Positions 12,902 to 21,091 are shown, numbered from the stretch's first letter. The stretch is 64,000 nt of DNA from Phyllobacterium zundukense (GCF_002764115.1 NZ_CP017940.1:2082501-2146500); one strand, 5' to 3'. Translations and numbers: made by a program. Notes: generated by a model not told the origin, from the sequence alone.

Positions 12902-13483
12902 CTATCGCTCAATCGTGCCGGTGCGGCGGATTTTCTTCTGCAACATCAACACGCCATACAAAAGCGCTTCTGCGGTAGGCGGGCAGCCCGGCACATAGAT
13001 ATCGACTGGAACAACACGATCGCAGCCGCGCACCACCGAATAGGAATAATGGTAGTAGCCACCGCCATTGGCACAGGAGCCCATCGAGATCACATAGCGC
13101 GGTTCCGGCATCTGGTCATAGACCTTGCGCAGAGCCGGTGCCATCTTGTTGGTGAGCGTGCCAGCCACGATCATGACGTCCGACTGTCGCGGTGAAGCGC
13201 GCGGTGCAAAACCAAAGCGCTCGCCGTCATAACGCGGCATGGACGTATGCATCATCTCGACAGCGCAGCAGGCGAGACCGAACGTCATCCACATCAGCGA
13301 CCCGGTGCGCGCCCAGGTAACCAGCGCATCAGCCGAGGTGACGAGAAATCCCTTGTCAGCGAGCTCGTTGTTGATCTCGCCAAAAAATGCATCGTCGGAA
13401 CCAATAGGCTTGCCCGTATTCGGATCAAGAATGCCCTTGGGTTTCGGTGCAACGAGGGTGGTTTGGCTAGCGGTCAATCCCAT
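12902..13483 (-). CDS. nuoB: NADH-quinone oxidoreductase subunit B
   Basis: PSST-type subunit that carries cluster N2, the last electron carrier before quinone. The ligands are the tandem cysteines in [10 protein letters not shown] plus cysteines in [13 protein letters not shown] and VPGCPPT. The start was set at the ATG at 13483 (MGLTASQTT), giving 193 residues and the N-terminus usual in relatives; the longer frame adds seven residues. It overlaps the nuoA end by 10 nt. Confidence 0.97.
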   Translation of the reverse strand: MGLTASQTTLVAPKPKGILDPNTGKPIGSDDAFFGEINNELADKGFLVTSADALVTWARTGSLMWMTFGLACCAVEMMHTSMPRYDGERFGFAPRASPRQSDVMIVAGTLTNKMAPALRKVYDQMPEPRYVISMGSCANGGGYYHYSYSVVRGCDRVVPVDIYVPGCPPTAEALLYGVLMLQKKIRRTGTIER

Positions 13484-13839
13484 TCCAGCGCTCCCTTTTT
13501 CCACTCATAGATAAAGCCGATTGTCAGAACGCCGAGGAAGGCCATCATCGACCAGAAACCGAACCAGCCGATCTTGCCGAAGGAGATTGCCCACGGGAAC
13601 AGGAAGGCCACTTCAAGATCGAAGATGATAAACAGGATCGAAACGAGATAGAAGCGAACATCGAACTTCATACGGGCATCGTCGAAGGCGTTGAAGCCGC
13701 ACTCATAGGCCGACAATTTTTCCGGGTCCGGCGCACTGTATGCGACCAAAAAAGGCGCAACCAACAGTGCCAGACCGATTACCAGCGCTACCCCGACAAA
13801 GATAACGATGGGCAGGTAGGAACTTAATAGCTCGTTCAT
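13474..13839 (-). CDS. nuoA: NADH-quinone oxidoreductase subunit A
   Basis: First gene of the complex I operon. The 121-residue membrane protein has three hydrophobic helices and the family motif [22 protein letters not shown] between helices 1 and 2, the loop that faces the quinone site. No other minus-strand gene lies close upstream, so the operon promoter should be in the 441 bases before it. Confidence 0.97.
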   Translation of the reverse strand: MNELLSSYLPIVIFVGVALVIGLALLVAPFLVAYSAPDPEKLSAYECGFNAFDDARMKFDVRFYLVSILFIIFDLEVAFLFPWAISFGKIGWFGFWSMMAFLGVLTIGFIYEWKKGALEWD

Positions 13840-14280
13840 GATCCGTCTTTTTCCGCCTTGTGAACTCAGGCTGACAAGAATGCCATGTTATGCACATGAC
13901 TGCCACCAATACGCGACAGATCGCACCATCTTGGAAGTTGGTCCGATGGGGCGAGGGTTAGCGCGTTAGCGCCATGCGCGCAAGTGCAACAATCGCCGTA
14001 AAAATACTCATATTCTGCCGCCATTCCCAAGCGACCTTGCGCAAAAACCGCCAAAATCTGCATTTTTATCCCGTTTTCACGACAAAATGGCCCTGAATTG
14101 CTTTTTAGAATGATATTAATCTGCGTTGGGCTTCCGATGGGCTGTAGTTGCGAATATCTGACTGCGACATTCGGTCCTATAAACGATTTAAGCGGGAAAA
14201 GATGGACGCCCGCATCGTGGGGGACGGCACCCGCGTCTCAGCTCCGCTCCGCGCCATCCGCCCCATCAAACCAGAGGTAT
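13840..14280. other. Intergenic region upstream of nuoA
   Basis: These 441 bases separate the MFS gene (same strand, ending at 14281) from nuoA and must hold the nuo promoter and the end of the MFS transcript. I see an imperfect GC-rich inverted repeat around 13960-13980 (TTAGCGCGTTAGCGCC) but no clear intrinsic terminator and no confident -35/-10 pair. The short frames here do not look like genes. Confidence 0.5.
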
Positions 14281-15492
14281 TCAAAGACCAGCAAGAGGCT
14301 CGAGGCTGAGCCGCTGGCCCTCTTCAGAAACCAGCCTATCCTGATAAGCCTTGCGGTCCAGCATCAATGACCACAGCGCTATCAAAAGCCCCGCCACAGC
14401 GAGCGCTGAGCCGACGTATGGCAGGTTCTGATAGGACACACCCCAGGTAAGTGCTGCGCCGCCAATCCAGGCACCGGACGCATTGCCAACGTTGAAGGCG
14501 CCCTGATTGAGCGTTGCCGCCAGGTTTGGCGCTTCATCGGCCGTTTCGACCACGCGCATCTGCAGTGGCGGCACGATGACAAAGGTCAGCATGCCCCAGA
14601 GGAATATGACGGTGATGGCTGCGACGGGGACGCCGGTGACTGCAGCGAAAAGCGCGTGAGTTAGCGCGACGGCAACAAGGGTGCCGAGAACTGTTGGCAT
14701 CAGCTTCCAGTCGGCAAGTTTACCGCCAATGACGTTGCCCACTGTCATGCCCGCGCCAAACAGCAACAAAACCCACGTGACCGCCGATGTGGAAATGCCG
14801 GACACATCGGTAAGGATAGGTTTTATATAGGTGAACACGGCAAAGAGGCTGGCCGAGGCCAGCGCCGATATCAGCATGGCGAGCCAGACCTGTAATTTGC
14901 CCAGCACCTTTATTTCGCGGAGGATCCCCCCGCCCTTTGCTTCGTCCTTCGCTGCCGGAACAAGCAGGATGATTGCAACGACCGCCGCAACACCAATCGC
15001 CACCACCGCGAAGAAAGTGGCGCGCCAGCCATATGCCTCGCCGAGCGCTGTTCCGGCTGGCACCCCCAGAATATTGGCAAGCGTCAGGCCGGCAAACATC
15101 AAGGCGATCGCACTGGCGCGCTTGTGACGAGGAACAAGGCCCGCCGCCACGACTGAACCGATCCCAAAAAAGGCGCCATGGCCAAATGCGGTGACAATGC
15201 GCGCGATCATCAACATCCAGTAATTGGGTGCAATGGCGCAAAAGAGATTGCCGACAACGAACAGCATGGCCAGCCCGATCAGCACGGGCTTGCGTGGCAG
15301 CGATGCGGTGGCAATTGCTATGATCGGCGCACCGATAACCACGCCCAGCGCGTACCCCGTCACCAGCAAGCCTGCGTTTGGAATGGAGACACCCAGATCG
15401 GCCGCCACCTCCGGCAACAGGCCCATGATCACGAACTCGGTTGTACCGATGCAGAAGGAAGCTATGGCGAGAGCGAGAATCGGTAAGGGCAT
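14281..15492 (-). CDS. MFS transporter, YdhP/AraJ-like drug exporter family
   Basis: Inner-membrane major facilitator of about 403 residues with 12 hydrophobic helices. The N-terminus (ALAIASFCIGTTEFVIMGLL) and the helix 4-5 pattern RIVTAFGHGAFFGIGSVVA resemble the sugar-efflux/chloramphenicol-resistance-like DHA1 group (YdhP, AraJ). Substrate cannot be told from sequence. The ATG at 15492 is preferred over a TTG three codons upstream. It stands alone, between the nuo promoter region and the GNAT-regulator pair. Confidence 0.9.
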   Translation of the reverse strand: MPLPILALAIASFCIGTTEFVIMGLLPEVAADLGVSIPNAGLLVTGYALGVVIGAPIIAIATASLPRKPVLIGLAMLFVVGNLFCAIAPNYWMLMIARIVTAFGHGAFFGIGSVVAAGLVPRHKRASAIALMFAGLTLANILGVPAGTALGEAYGWRATFFAVVAIGVAAVVAIILLVPAAKDEAKGGGILREIKVLGKLQVWLAMLISALASASLFAVFTYIKPILTDVSGISTSAVTWVLLLFGAGMTVGNVIGGKLADWKLMPTVLGTLVAVALTHALFAAVTGVPVAAITVIFLWGMLTFVIVPPLQMRVVETADEAPNLAATLNQGAFNVGNASGAWIGGAALTWGVSYQNLPYVGSALAVAGLLIALWSLMLDRKAYQDRLVSEEGQRLSLEPLAGL

Positions 15493-15631
15493 GGGAGGCA
15501 ACCGCGAGTCTTGAGAAAAAACGATGCTGCATACGGTTGCAGAGTTTCACAAATGATTTTTGTGCAATGCAGCAATGCATTTATGATGGGAAAGACGGCT
15601 GCGACGACGACAAGTGTTCGGCTTTGTAAGC

Positions 15632-16168
15632 TCAAAGGGACTTGTACATGACCGTGGTCGAATCGAGACGATCTTCGAACGGGTCGCGGCAATATCCAGG
15701 GATAATGCCTGCAGTGTTGTAACCCAAAGATGCATAAAGCGGTTCGGCCTTGTCACCAGTGCGCGTATCCAGCGTGATCAGGCTCCGGCCCAATTGACCC
15801 GCAACGCGTTCAAGTTCGGCCATTATCACCTTGGCAATACCCTGTCGCCGGAAGTCGGGGTGCACCAGCAACTTGCGCACCTCCGCCCTATGGGGCTGAT
15901 TGGGCGGTGTGTCGAAGTCCAATTGGCCCGATCCTGCGATCCTGTCGTTTTTGTACGCGACCAACAGCACACGCTTGCCGAGCCGGACCGCCGGAAGCAC
16001 ATTATTGCTAAAGAACGCGCGACTGTCGTCCACCGAGAACGGCAGCACAAAGCCAATGCTGGCTCCGTCATCGACGCAGGCACGCAGGAGTGCGCCAAGT
16101 TCGGACAGGTGGCTTGCGATGTCGTCTGCCGAGAAAATCGAAATGGTGGTTTGTGTATCGTTGCTCAT
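15632..16168 (-). CDS. GNAT family N-acetyltransferase
   Basis: A 178-residue single-domain acetyltransferase. The acetyl-CoA binding motif A is visible in the middle: VRKLLVHPDFRRQGIAKVIM, with the Q/RxxGxG/A loop. Motif B follows as LDTRTGDKAEPLYASLGY. The acceptor substrate is unknown. It starts 6 nt after the regulator gene and so is almost certainly in its operon and under its control. Confidence 0.92.
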   Translation of the reverse strand: MSNDTQTTISIFSADDIASHLSELGALLRACVDDGASIGFVLPFSVDDSRAFFSNNVLPAVRLGKRVLLVAYKNDRIAGSGQLDFDTPPNQPHRAEVRKLLVHPDFRRQGIAKVIMAELERVAGQLGRSLITLDTRTGDKAEPLYASLGYNTAGIIPGYCRDPFEDRLDSTTVMYKSL

Positions 16169-16174
16169 GCTGCC

Positions 16175-16750
16175 TCACAGGATAAAGAGCACATATCTGG
16201 CTTTGGATTGTTCAGGAGTAGCAAAAGCGCTGGGACCAAAAAGCTGGTAACGCAGGCAGTCACCCGGCTGCAGATCAAAGGTTTGCTCGTCGACAGTGAC
16301 TTGCAACTGCCCCTCGATCAGGAGCAGATGGTGTTCCAGGCCATGCCTTGGCGGATGGTCATATGCAATACGCGTGCCGGCTTCCAGGTCGCACTCAAGA
16401 ACCTCGGCACCCAGTGTCTTGGCAGGCGGGGACACAGAGCGCCGCCGGAAGCCAATTTCCGCATCAACCCAGACCGGTTGCGCCTTTCGGCGGACAAGCG
16501 GAGCAAAATCGTCTTCGACCATGCGCATCAGCCGCGACATGGTCAGACCATAGGATGCGCACAGCTTGCCTAGCACGCTAGCCGTCGGGCTTACCTCAGC
16601 GTTCTCGAGCCGGGACAGCGTGGCGCGGCTGACATTGCTGCGCCGTGCAAGTTCGTCCAACGACCAGCCCCGTTCGTTGCGTAGGGACTTGAGACGTTGG
16701 GCAATCAGCCGATCAATGGCGGCGGTATCATCTGAGCAAGTGTTTTCCAT
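16175..16750 (-). CDS. XRE-type HTH regulator with C-terminal cupin domain
   Basis: Transcription factor of 191 residues. The N-terminal helix-turn-helix (about 12-66) reads LKSLRNERGWSLDELARRSN then VSRATLSRLENAEVSPTAS, a classic XRE pattern. The C-terminal half (about 110-190) is a small cupin (HPPRHGLEHHLLLIEGQLQV and LQPGDCLRY) that probably senses a small ligand or metal. Such HTH-cupin proteins usually control nearby metabolism or detoxification genes. Its start codon lies inside a long palindrome, suggesting autorepression. The GNAT gene follows 6 nt later. Confidence 0.93.
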   Translation of the reverse strand: MENTCSDDTAAIDRLIAQRLKSLRNERGWSLDELARRSNVSRATLSRLENAEVSPTASVLGKLCASYGLTMSRLMRMVEDDFAPLVRRKAQPVWVDAEIGFRRRSVSPPAKTLGAEVLECDLEAGTRIAYDHPPRHGLEHHLLLIEGQLQVTVDEQTFDLQPGDCLRYQLFGPSAFATPEQSKARYVLFIL

Positions 16751-16778
16751 ATACGAGAAATTGTCTCATATATGGAAA
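16744..16778. promoter_or_regulatory. Palindromic operator over the regulator start
   Basis: Two 15-bp arms, TTTCCATATACGAGA and TCTCATATATGGAAA, face each other across 5 bases with one mismatch. The start ATG of the XRE-cupin gene is inside the left arm. The position is ideal for self-repression of the regulator-GNAT operon. Binding by this protein is inferred. Confidence 0.65.
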
Positions 16779-17114
16779 TGAGTCAAGAGATCAAAGAAGT
16801 GGAAGGGGCCGGATTAACACGGCTTACGAGCAGGTAAAATCATTGGCAGTTACGCTTGCCAGGCCAACGATCAACGTCACTCTGAAGTTGAACTGGATAG
16901 TTGTGCCCCGCCGACAGCGGAGTTTCATGAATTTGGCATGCGGGCCAGTGAGGAGATTTCATTGAGCCGGATCAAAAATCGGTTGCGACTGCATCTGCAC
17001 GTCAAGGGCGGCGCATAGCAAAAGGCATCAGATGTATTCTGGAAATGGCGGCAAGTGCGCTGGGCACCACTATTCGCTATATCAAGCACTTAATATAGTT
17101 ACTTGAGAGAAAAG
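16779..17114. other. Intergenic region without a recognisable gene
   Basis: About 336 bases between the regulator and tRNA-Asp. Only short frames occur, with no good ribosome binding site attached to a plausible protein. I see no terminator or repeat here that I would defend. It would contain the promoter of the regulator operon at its left end. Confidence 0.5.
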
Positions 17115-17191
17115 TGGCGCGAGTGACGGGGCTCGAACCCGCGACCTCCGGCGTGACAGGCCGGCACTCTAACCAACTGAGCTACACCCGC
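17115..17191 (-). tRNA. tRNA-Asp (GTC)
   Basis: Minus-strand 77-nt cloverleaf beginning GCGGGTG TA GCTC and ending CACTCGC G CCA, with all seven acceptor pairs (one G-U). The anticodon stem CCGGC/GCCGG encloses loop CTGTCAC, anticodon GTC. The T-arm GCGGG TTCGAGC CCCGT is intact, the discriminator is G as expected for Asp, and CCA is encoded. Confidence 0.97.
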
Positions 17192-17379
17192 GCACTTTCG
17201 TACCGAACTATTTGTCCGGCGTGAGCGGTCGTTTAAGGGGTTCGAGGGGGAGTGTCAAGCACAACCGAACATGAAAAATGCGATTGTGAAAAACTCTTCA
17301 AACAAATCATAAAAGTGTCGCATCCCCTCTTGCCATTATCGTTCTAAACGCATAAACGCTCCCCACGCACCCTTGCGAA

Positions 17380-17455
<76 letters not shown>

Positions 17456-17501
17456 TTTTTCTCAATAAAATCAACTACTTATGGTGAACGCCCTACCCTG
17501 C

Positions 17502-17538
17502 TGTGTAGCAGTTTTGTGTGTGTTCCATGTGTAGCATG
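17502..17538. repeat. Left cluster of TGTGTAGCA repeats (integrase arm sites?)
   Basis: TGTGTAGCA occurs at 17502-17510 and 17528-17536, just inside attL. The second copy lies in the 15-bp block TCCATGTGTAGCATG, which is repeated exactly at 35286-35300 at the other end. Short direct repeats on both sides of the core are typical of arm-type binding sites for tyrosine integrases. Confidence 0.6.
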
Positions 17539-17554
17539 ATGAGAGCAACAAGCG

Positions 17555-18280
17555 TCATCTCTTATCAGTTGCACCCTGCAAAGCCGCCTCCCAGAAGCGA
17601 TCAGCCTCTTTTCGATGCATTTTTTCGAACTCTTTAAGTGAAGTATCCACCCCCTTCACTGCCAGAATCGCTGCGTTCATAACGTCGCGCGCGGTATCAA
17701 CCAGCACAAAAAGATTGTCATAGGTGGGAAGCTTTCGATCCGGCACTTTCATAAGGTGATGCGCTATTCGGTAATCACGCAATTGCTTCAATTTCGCGAT
17801 GGCGTGTCGGCCACGTCCAGTAGTTGATAACGAATGGTATGCCCTAATCGCGCGATCGATCGCTTTCTCACAATCTCGAACATGCATTGATTCCAGCTCC
17901 ATACTTGCGGGCGTCCAAACGCGAGCACGTTCGATTAAGGCATCCTTACATCGCTTTTGGCGCAAGAGACGAATAAGCAATGGGATAGAGGCAACGTCCC
18001 TCTTATTTGGATGAGTGAGCTTCCTGCCTTTATCGAACATTCGCGACACAGTGACTGCGAGGGTCAGCATCATGCTTTGAGCAACGGCATTGTACGTCTC
18101 AGCGCCATGATACGGTCTGTCTTTGTCACTGATGACAAAGGCGTTTGCAGCTTCCATCGACGCCTCGATCCAGAGCGCCGACTTCACGTCTTCCTCAAGT
18201 CGTGTGGTCATGTCGTTCACGCGGCCAAGGGCTTCGCCTTTGGTGATCCGGACGGGCTTCTTCTTCTGCTTCTTGCACAT
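17555..18280 (-). CDS. HEPN/AbiU2-like protein, putative abortive-infection factor
   Basis: A 241-residue, mostly helical protein next to attL. The stretch LKQLRDYRIAHHLMK gives an Arg-x5-His motif (R168, H174), as in HEPN ribonucleases, and the arrangement resembles the AbiU2-like HEPN family. The start is the ATG at 18280, seven bases after the preceding gene and preceded by AGGA; two longer starts exist. HEPN proteins of this kind are often RNases in phage defence or toxin systems. RNase activity and defence are inferred from the motif and its place at the end of the element; no antitoxin gene is obvious beside it. Confidence 0.72.
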   Translation of the reverse strand: MCKKQKKKPVRITKGEALGRVNDMTTRLEEDVKSALWIEASMEAANAFVISDKDRPYHGAETYNAVAQSMMLTLAVTVSRMFDKGRKLTHPNKRDVASIPLLIRLLRQKRCKDALIERARVWTPASMELESMHVRDCEKAIDRAIRAYHSLSTTGRGRHAIAKLKQLRDYRIAHHLMKVPDRKLPTYDNLFVLVDTARDVMNAAILAVKGVDTSLKEFEKMHRKEADRFWEAALQGATDKR

Positions 18281-18287
18281 GACCATC

Positions 18288-18806
18288 CTAACCGAATACA
18301 CGGTGCAATAATTGATTGAACAACGGGATTTCAGCCATGAACTTGCTGTAGGCTAGATAGGAACCACCCAATAGGCAAAACGCGGATATCAGGCCAAACC
18401 CAATTCCGGCCCAGAATGTGATAGTGATCCATTTGTTGCTGGGGTGATCATAGTCTGGCCATCCATTCCCCGAGTGCAACATAGCCGGATCGACGCGCTC
18501 ATAAAACGCATAATGCAAAGACCAATTGATCCAAGTGACAAAGCCACACAAGAGCGCAGTCAGTACACCACCAATCGAGCACCAAAAGGTGGACGGCAGT
18601 AGCAACATGGAAAGTCGTTCATTACTAGCAATGAACGCTAAAGCTCCACCGTGTATTAAGATCAATGTTGCGATCAACCACTTGCCATAATCACCTTGAA
18701 GTTGAAAGGTTACCTTCTTTGCCTCTTGGTATTGTTGATATCGCAACTCGCGCGCCTTCCACTCGAAGGCTTGCTGTAGTTCATGTTGAGATGGTGGCAG
18801 TTGCAT
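18288..18806 (-). CDS. Three-helix membrane protein of unknown function
   Basis: A 172-residue protein with a charged N-terminal helix (about 8-36), then hydrophobic helices near residues 43-62, 69-95 and 126-153. The loop between the second and third is soluble and rich in Asp, Pro and Trp. A good AGGAGA site precedes the ATG. It is followed at 7 nt by the HEPN-like gene, so both are probably made together. I do not recognise the family. A membrane effector or a phage accessory protein are both possible. Confidence 0.75.
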   Translation of the reverse strand: MQLPPSQHELQQAFEWKARELRYQQYQEAKKVTFQLQGDYGKWLIATLILIHGGALAFIASNERLSMLLLPSTFWCSIGGVLTALLCGFVTWINWSLHYAFYERVDPAMLHSGNGWPDYDHPSNKWITITFWAGIGFGLISAFCLLGGSYLAYSKFMAEIPLFNQLLHRVFG

Positions 18807-18876
18807 TGAAGTCTCCTAGCTCACGATTTTGAGAAACGGATTCTCCGGCCCAAGATGCATGGGCCGGAGAAGACTG

Positions 18877-19083
18877 CTAGAGACCCAGTTCAAACTGTTC
18901 CGGTGGTGTGTCGGGGAACCGCTTGCCGGTTTTGACTTCGCTTACACGACCCTGATTGATTTCGAGTCGGGCTGCTATGTCATGCTGCATTACGTTCTGC
19001 GCGAGTAATGCCTTGATGCGCGCAGCAATTTTGTCGGTCATCTTGGGAGAATGACGACGAGGCTGTGGACGAAGTGGCTCCAT
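18877..19083 (-). CDS. Small helix-turn-helix DNA-binding protein
   Basis: A 68-residue basic protein. The helices KIAARIKALLAQNVMQHDIA and ARLEINQGRVSEVKTGKRF form a clear helix-turn-helix in which 'INQGRVSEVK' would be the recognition helix. The start is the ATG at 19083, four bases after the stop of the small frame upstream and preceded by AAGGAGAAG. The long frame to 19212 is not needed. It is the only recognisable regulator-like gene in the element, so it may control the lysogeny or cargo genes; this is inference. Confidence 0.75.
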   Translation of the reverse strand: MEPLRPQPRRHSPKMTDKIAARIKALLAQNVMQHDIAARLEINQGRVSEVKTGKRFPDTPPEQFELGL

Positions 19084-19087
19084 GGGC

Positions 19088-19237
19088 CTACTTCTCCTTC
19101 TCTTGCGGCAGACCGTCTTGCTCGAAAAGAAAGAACGCGTTACCGTCGCTGGTGTTACGGGGAAACGAATAGACGCTTCCTTCTTTCCGAGTGACCCGCT
19201 GACGACTGCCAAAGTTGCGATTGCAGGTCATTTCCAT
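19088..19237 (-). CDS. Small hypothetical protein
   Basis: A 49-residue frame beginning MEMTCNRNFGSRQR and ending just before the HTH gene, whose ribosome binding site lies in its last codons. The coupling and the soluble, charged composition make it plausible as a real gene. A second ATG at 19231 and a longer start at 19303 also exist. No family recognised. Confidence 0.4.
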   Translation of the reverse strand: MEMTCNRNFGSRQRVTRKEGSVYSFPRNTSDGNAFFLFEQDGLPQEKEK

Positions 19238-19471
19238 TCTGAAGCCGGTTTGCGCGGGAACGCATGCCGGCTTCAGTAGTTCACGTGACGAATCACGCTT
19301 CAATCAATCTAACGACTGAAACCGGCATTTTGCTAGTGCTTATCAAGTGTTATCCCACGCTAGACACAGAAAGCCTGCGAAATGATCGATAGCGGGAATC
19401 ACGATATTTGCGGGTTGGCAAGCAATTTAAAAAGTTGTTTGCGATTCTTTTGAAGCGATTAATCGTTGAGG

Positions 19472-20227
19472 CTACTTGGCCGCAACGGCGCTGCGCCAAT
19501 CGGCCGACTCAACGATGGAGCAATATTGTTCGAAGGAGGATATGCTTTGGTCAGTATGTTCCACTGAGTAATATTCATCCTTCCGCGTCTGAAGAACTTC
19601 GGAACGCGCGTGTTCAAGGTCGCAGTTAAAGATATCAATCATCGGGGCAGGTTCGCGGGTTTTGTCCGTGTTCAATAAAAAGCCCGAATCTGCCACCGCT
19701 TCACAAAGTCCCGCGAACGAGGTTTCCAGCAATGCCTTGTCGGCACCAGAAAGGCAGATGTCGTCCATATAGATAGACCGGGTGATTTGAGGATCGAGAT
19801 TGCGCAGAAAGATGCCGATCGGTGATAGCGCCACCACCAGAGTAGCAACTATCGGCGATTGCACAAATCCATATGGCACAACGTATCCGCCATCATCATA
19901 GGGATTTTTGACCGTTGACCATTTAGCGTAGTACTCGGGTTTGTTGATGCCAATTTCCTTCAAAGCACGTTTGACGCGATTTCTTTTGACACTGTAAAAA
20001 AATCGCTCGATATCTACTCGGCAGAAGAACTTGTTGGCTCGATGGTCGTGAAGGGCCTGGATATGAGCGCCTTCCCGAAAGTGATAGTTGAAGTCAGCAA
20101 ATTGATACGTGTCTTCGATCTTGGTTTTCAGCTTCTTGCCTAATTTACGTCCGAAATCGTTAGGCGCGTAATAGGGCTTGCCGTTCTTCCAATAAGAATA
20201 CTCGAAGTTCTCGAATTGATGCACCAT
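19472..20227 (-). CDS. Reverse transcriptase with YMDD box (defence-type RT candidate)
   Basis: RNA-dependent DNA polymerase of 251 residues from the ATG at 20227 (AAGG nine bases upstream). An in-frame ATG at 20254 and a TTG at 20269 are alternatives. Motif A is CRVDIERFF (D72), motif B PYGFVQSPIVA (118-128), motif C SIYMDDICLS (YMDD 153-156, catalytic D155 and D156) and motif D SGFLLNTDKT (181-190). There is no maturase, endonuclease or group II intron domain, and the retron VTG motif is replaced by IDIFNCDL. The protein is short, with little after the palm. A hairpin-rich stretch precedes it. This matches the general plan of DRT or retron defence systems, but I cannot place it in a named class. 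Confidence 0.85.
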   Translation of the reverse strand: MVHQFENFEYSYWKNGKPYYAPNDFGRKLGKKLKTKIEDTYQFADFNYHFREGAHIQALHDHRANKFFCRVDIERFFYSVKRNRVKRALKEIGINKPEYYAKWSTVKNPYDDGGYVVPYGFVQSPIVATLVVALSPIGIFLRNLDPQITRSIYMDDICLSGADKALLETSFAGLCEAVADSGFLLNTDKTREPAPMIDIFNCDLEHARSEVLQTRKDEYYSVEHTDQSISSFEQYCSIVESADWRSAVAAK

Positions 20228-20339
20228 AGTTGACGACCTTGCTGAACAGATCATATGCAACACTGACAACCTTCAGAAGAAGGAGGCAGAGCTTCAAGAC
20301 CCGCTCAGCAAGGCGCAAGTGATTCGACTTTTTCTTCAT
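20160..20339 (-). CDS. Small hydrophobic protein overlapping the RT start
   Basis: A 59-residue frame that starts with MKKKSNHLRL after a strong GGAGGGTG site. It contains one hydrophobic segment (about residues 14-30, LKLCLLLLKVVSVAYDLF) and ends 68 bases inside the RT reading frame. It has a better ribosome binding site than the RT, so it could serve to couple RT translation. Alternatively, a frameshift could join it to the RT as an N-terminal extension. No family recognised. Confidence 0.5.
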   Translation of the reverse strand: MKKKSNHLRLAERVLKLCLLLLKVVSVAYDLFSKVVNYGASIRELRVFLLEERQALLRA

Positions 20340-20369
20340 CGAGACACCCTCCATGCTAGACTTCGGCAA

Positions 20370-20590
20370 CCAGCAGCTCTAATCACAAAGAGCAGTCAAC
20401 TGAAGGAAACTGGTATTCCCGAAGCTGCACATGAGGTGTTCCCGTAGGAATACTCAAGGTCAGCCCGCGAGCGCGGTTATCGCCAAAGTCGCGAAATACA
20501 TAGGGACAACTTTGAATAATTACAATGGCAGTTGAAGCCTGTTGCGGTTCTCCCATACGGGAAAGACCGCCGGAGCGGTCTTTCATTGTC
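20370..20590 (-). ncRNA. Putative structured RNA upstream of the reverse transcriptase
   Basis: About 220 bases without a convincing gene lie between the small gene ending at 20614 and the RT unit. Inverted repeats are dense. AAAGACCGC/GCGGTCTTT lies at 20562-20583 (loop CGGA). CAAAGT/ACTTTG is at 20484-20514, CCGC/GCGG at 20465-20476, GTATTCC/GGAATAC at 20413-20453, and GCTCT/AGAGC at 20376-20393. Several DRT systems and all retrons carry a structured RNA just upstream of the RT. The boundaries and strand are inferred. Confidence 0.45.
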
Positions 20591-20613
20591 GTAGCGATCT
20601 AATCAGCGACGTT

Positions 20614-20817
20614 CTAGTCCTTCGCCGGCCATGGGGTGATCATTGAAAGAACAGCTGGGGCTTTGAGGTTAGCCGGCGTGAGTGAAGCCATGTAGGCGCG
20701 GTTCATCTTCCGGATCGACCCAAGGATGTTTTCAGACTTCGGCAAGCGCGAAAACTCCTCCGGAGTCAGTTCCTTACCGTTCACAGCGAACTTGATATCA
20801 GGCTCCCCGCACATCAT
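20614..20817 (-). CDS. Small hypothetical phage protein
   Basis: A 67-residue frame that begins MMCGEPDIKFAVNGKELTPEEF. The ATG overlaps the stop of the upstream gene (ATGA), so it is probably translated by coupling. The composition is soluble and mixed charge. No family recognised. It ends shortly before the structured region in front of the RT. Confidence 0.6.
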   Translation of the reverse strand: MMCGEPDIKFAVNGKELTPEEFSRLPKSENILGSIRKMNRAYMASLTPANLKAPAVLSMITPWPAKD

Positions 20818-20990
20818 GCGAGCGCCTCGTTCAATTCGCCCATGAGCGCCGTCATATCATCACCGTCAGGCGCTTCAGCGCCGAATTGTCTCAATTCGTC
20901 GCGAACAATTTCTTTCTCCTCCCAAGAGAGATCATCGAAGCTTTTAGCCTCATTGTATGGGAAGTCTTGGGGTGGGGTTCTATCAGACAT
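20814..20990 (-). CDS. Small acidic hypothetical protein
   Basis: A 58-residue protein (MSDRTPPQDFPYNEAKSFDD at the start) that is strongly acidic and probably soluble. It has an excellent AGGAGG site six bases before the ATG at 20990. Its stop overlaps the next gene by 4 nt. No family recognised. Acidic small proteins in phages are often inhibitors or DNA mimics, but nothing here proves that. Confidence 0.65.
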   Translation of the reverse strand: MSDRTPPQDFPYNEAKSFDDLSWEEKEIVRDELRQFGAEAPDGDDMTALMGELNEALA

Positions 20991-21091
20991 ATTGCCTCCT
21001 AAAGTGTCTGTAGGAGCTGGATTGTCCTACCTTCAAGTTTATAGCGATGACGGGCCGGCGTGCTCCGCGATATTGTGCGACATTTTGACAT

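Noticed and set aside
19472..20227. Group II intron maturase or classical retron
   Set aside because: No intron domains, maturase X domain or endonuclease. The retron VTG motif is missing, although a divergent retron cannot be fully excluded.
20383..20586. 67-codon minus-strand frame upstream of the RT, as a protein gene
   Set aside because: No good ribosome binding site, and it coincides with dense inverted repeats. Kept only as an observation on the possible RNA.
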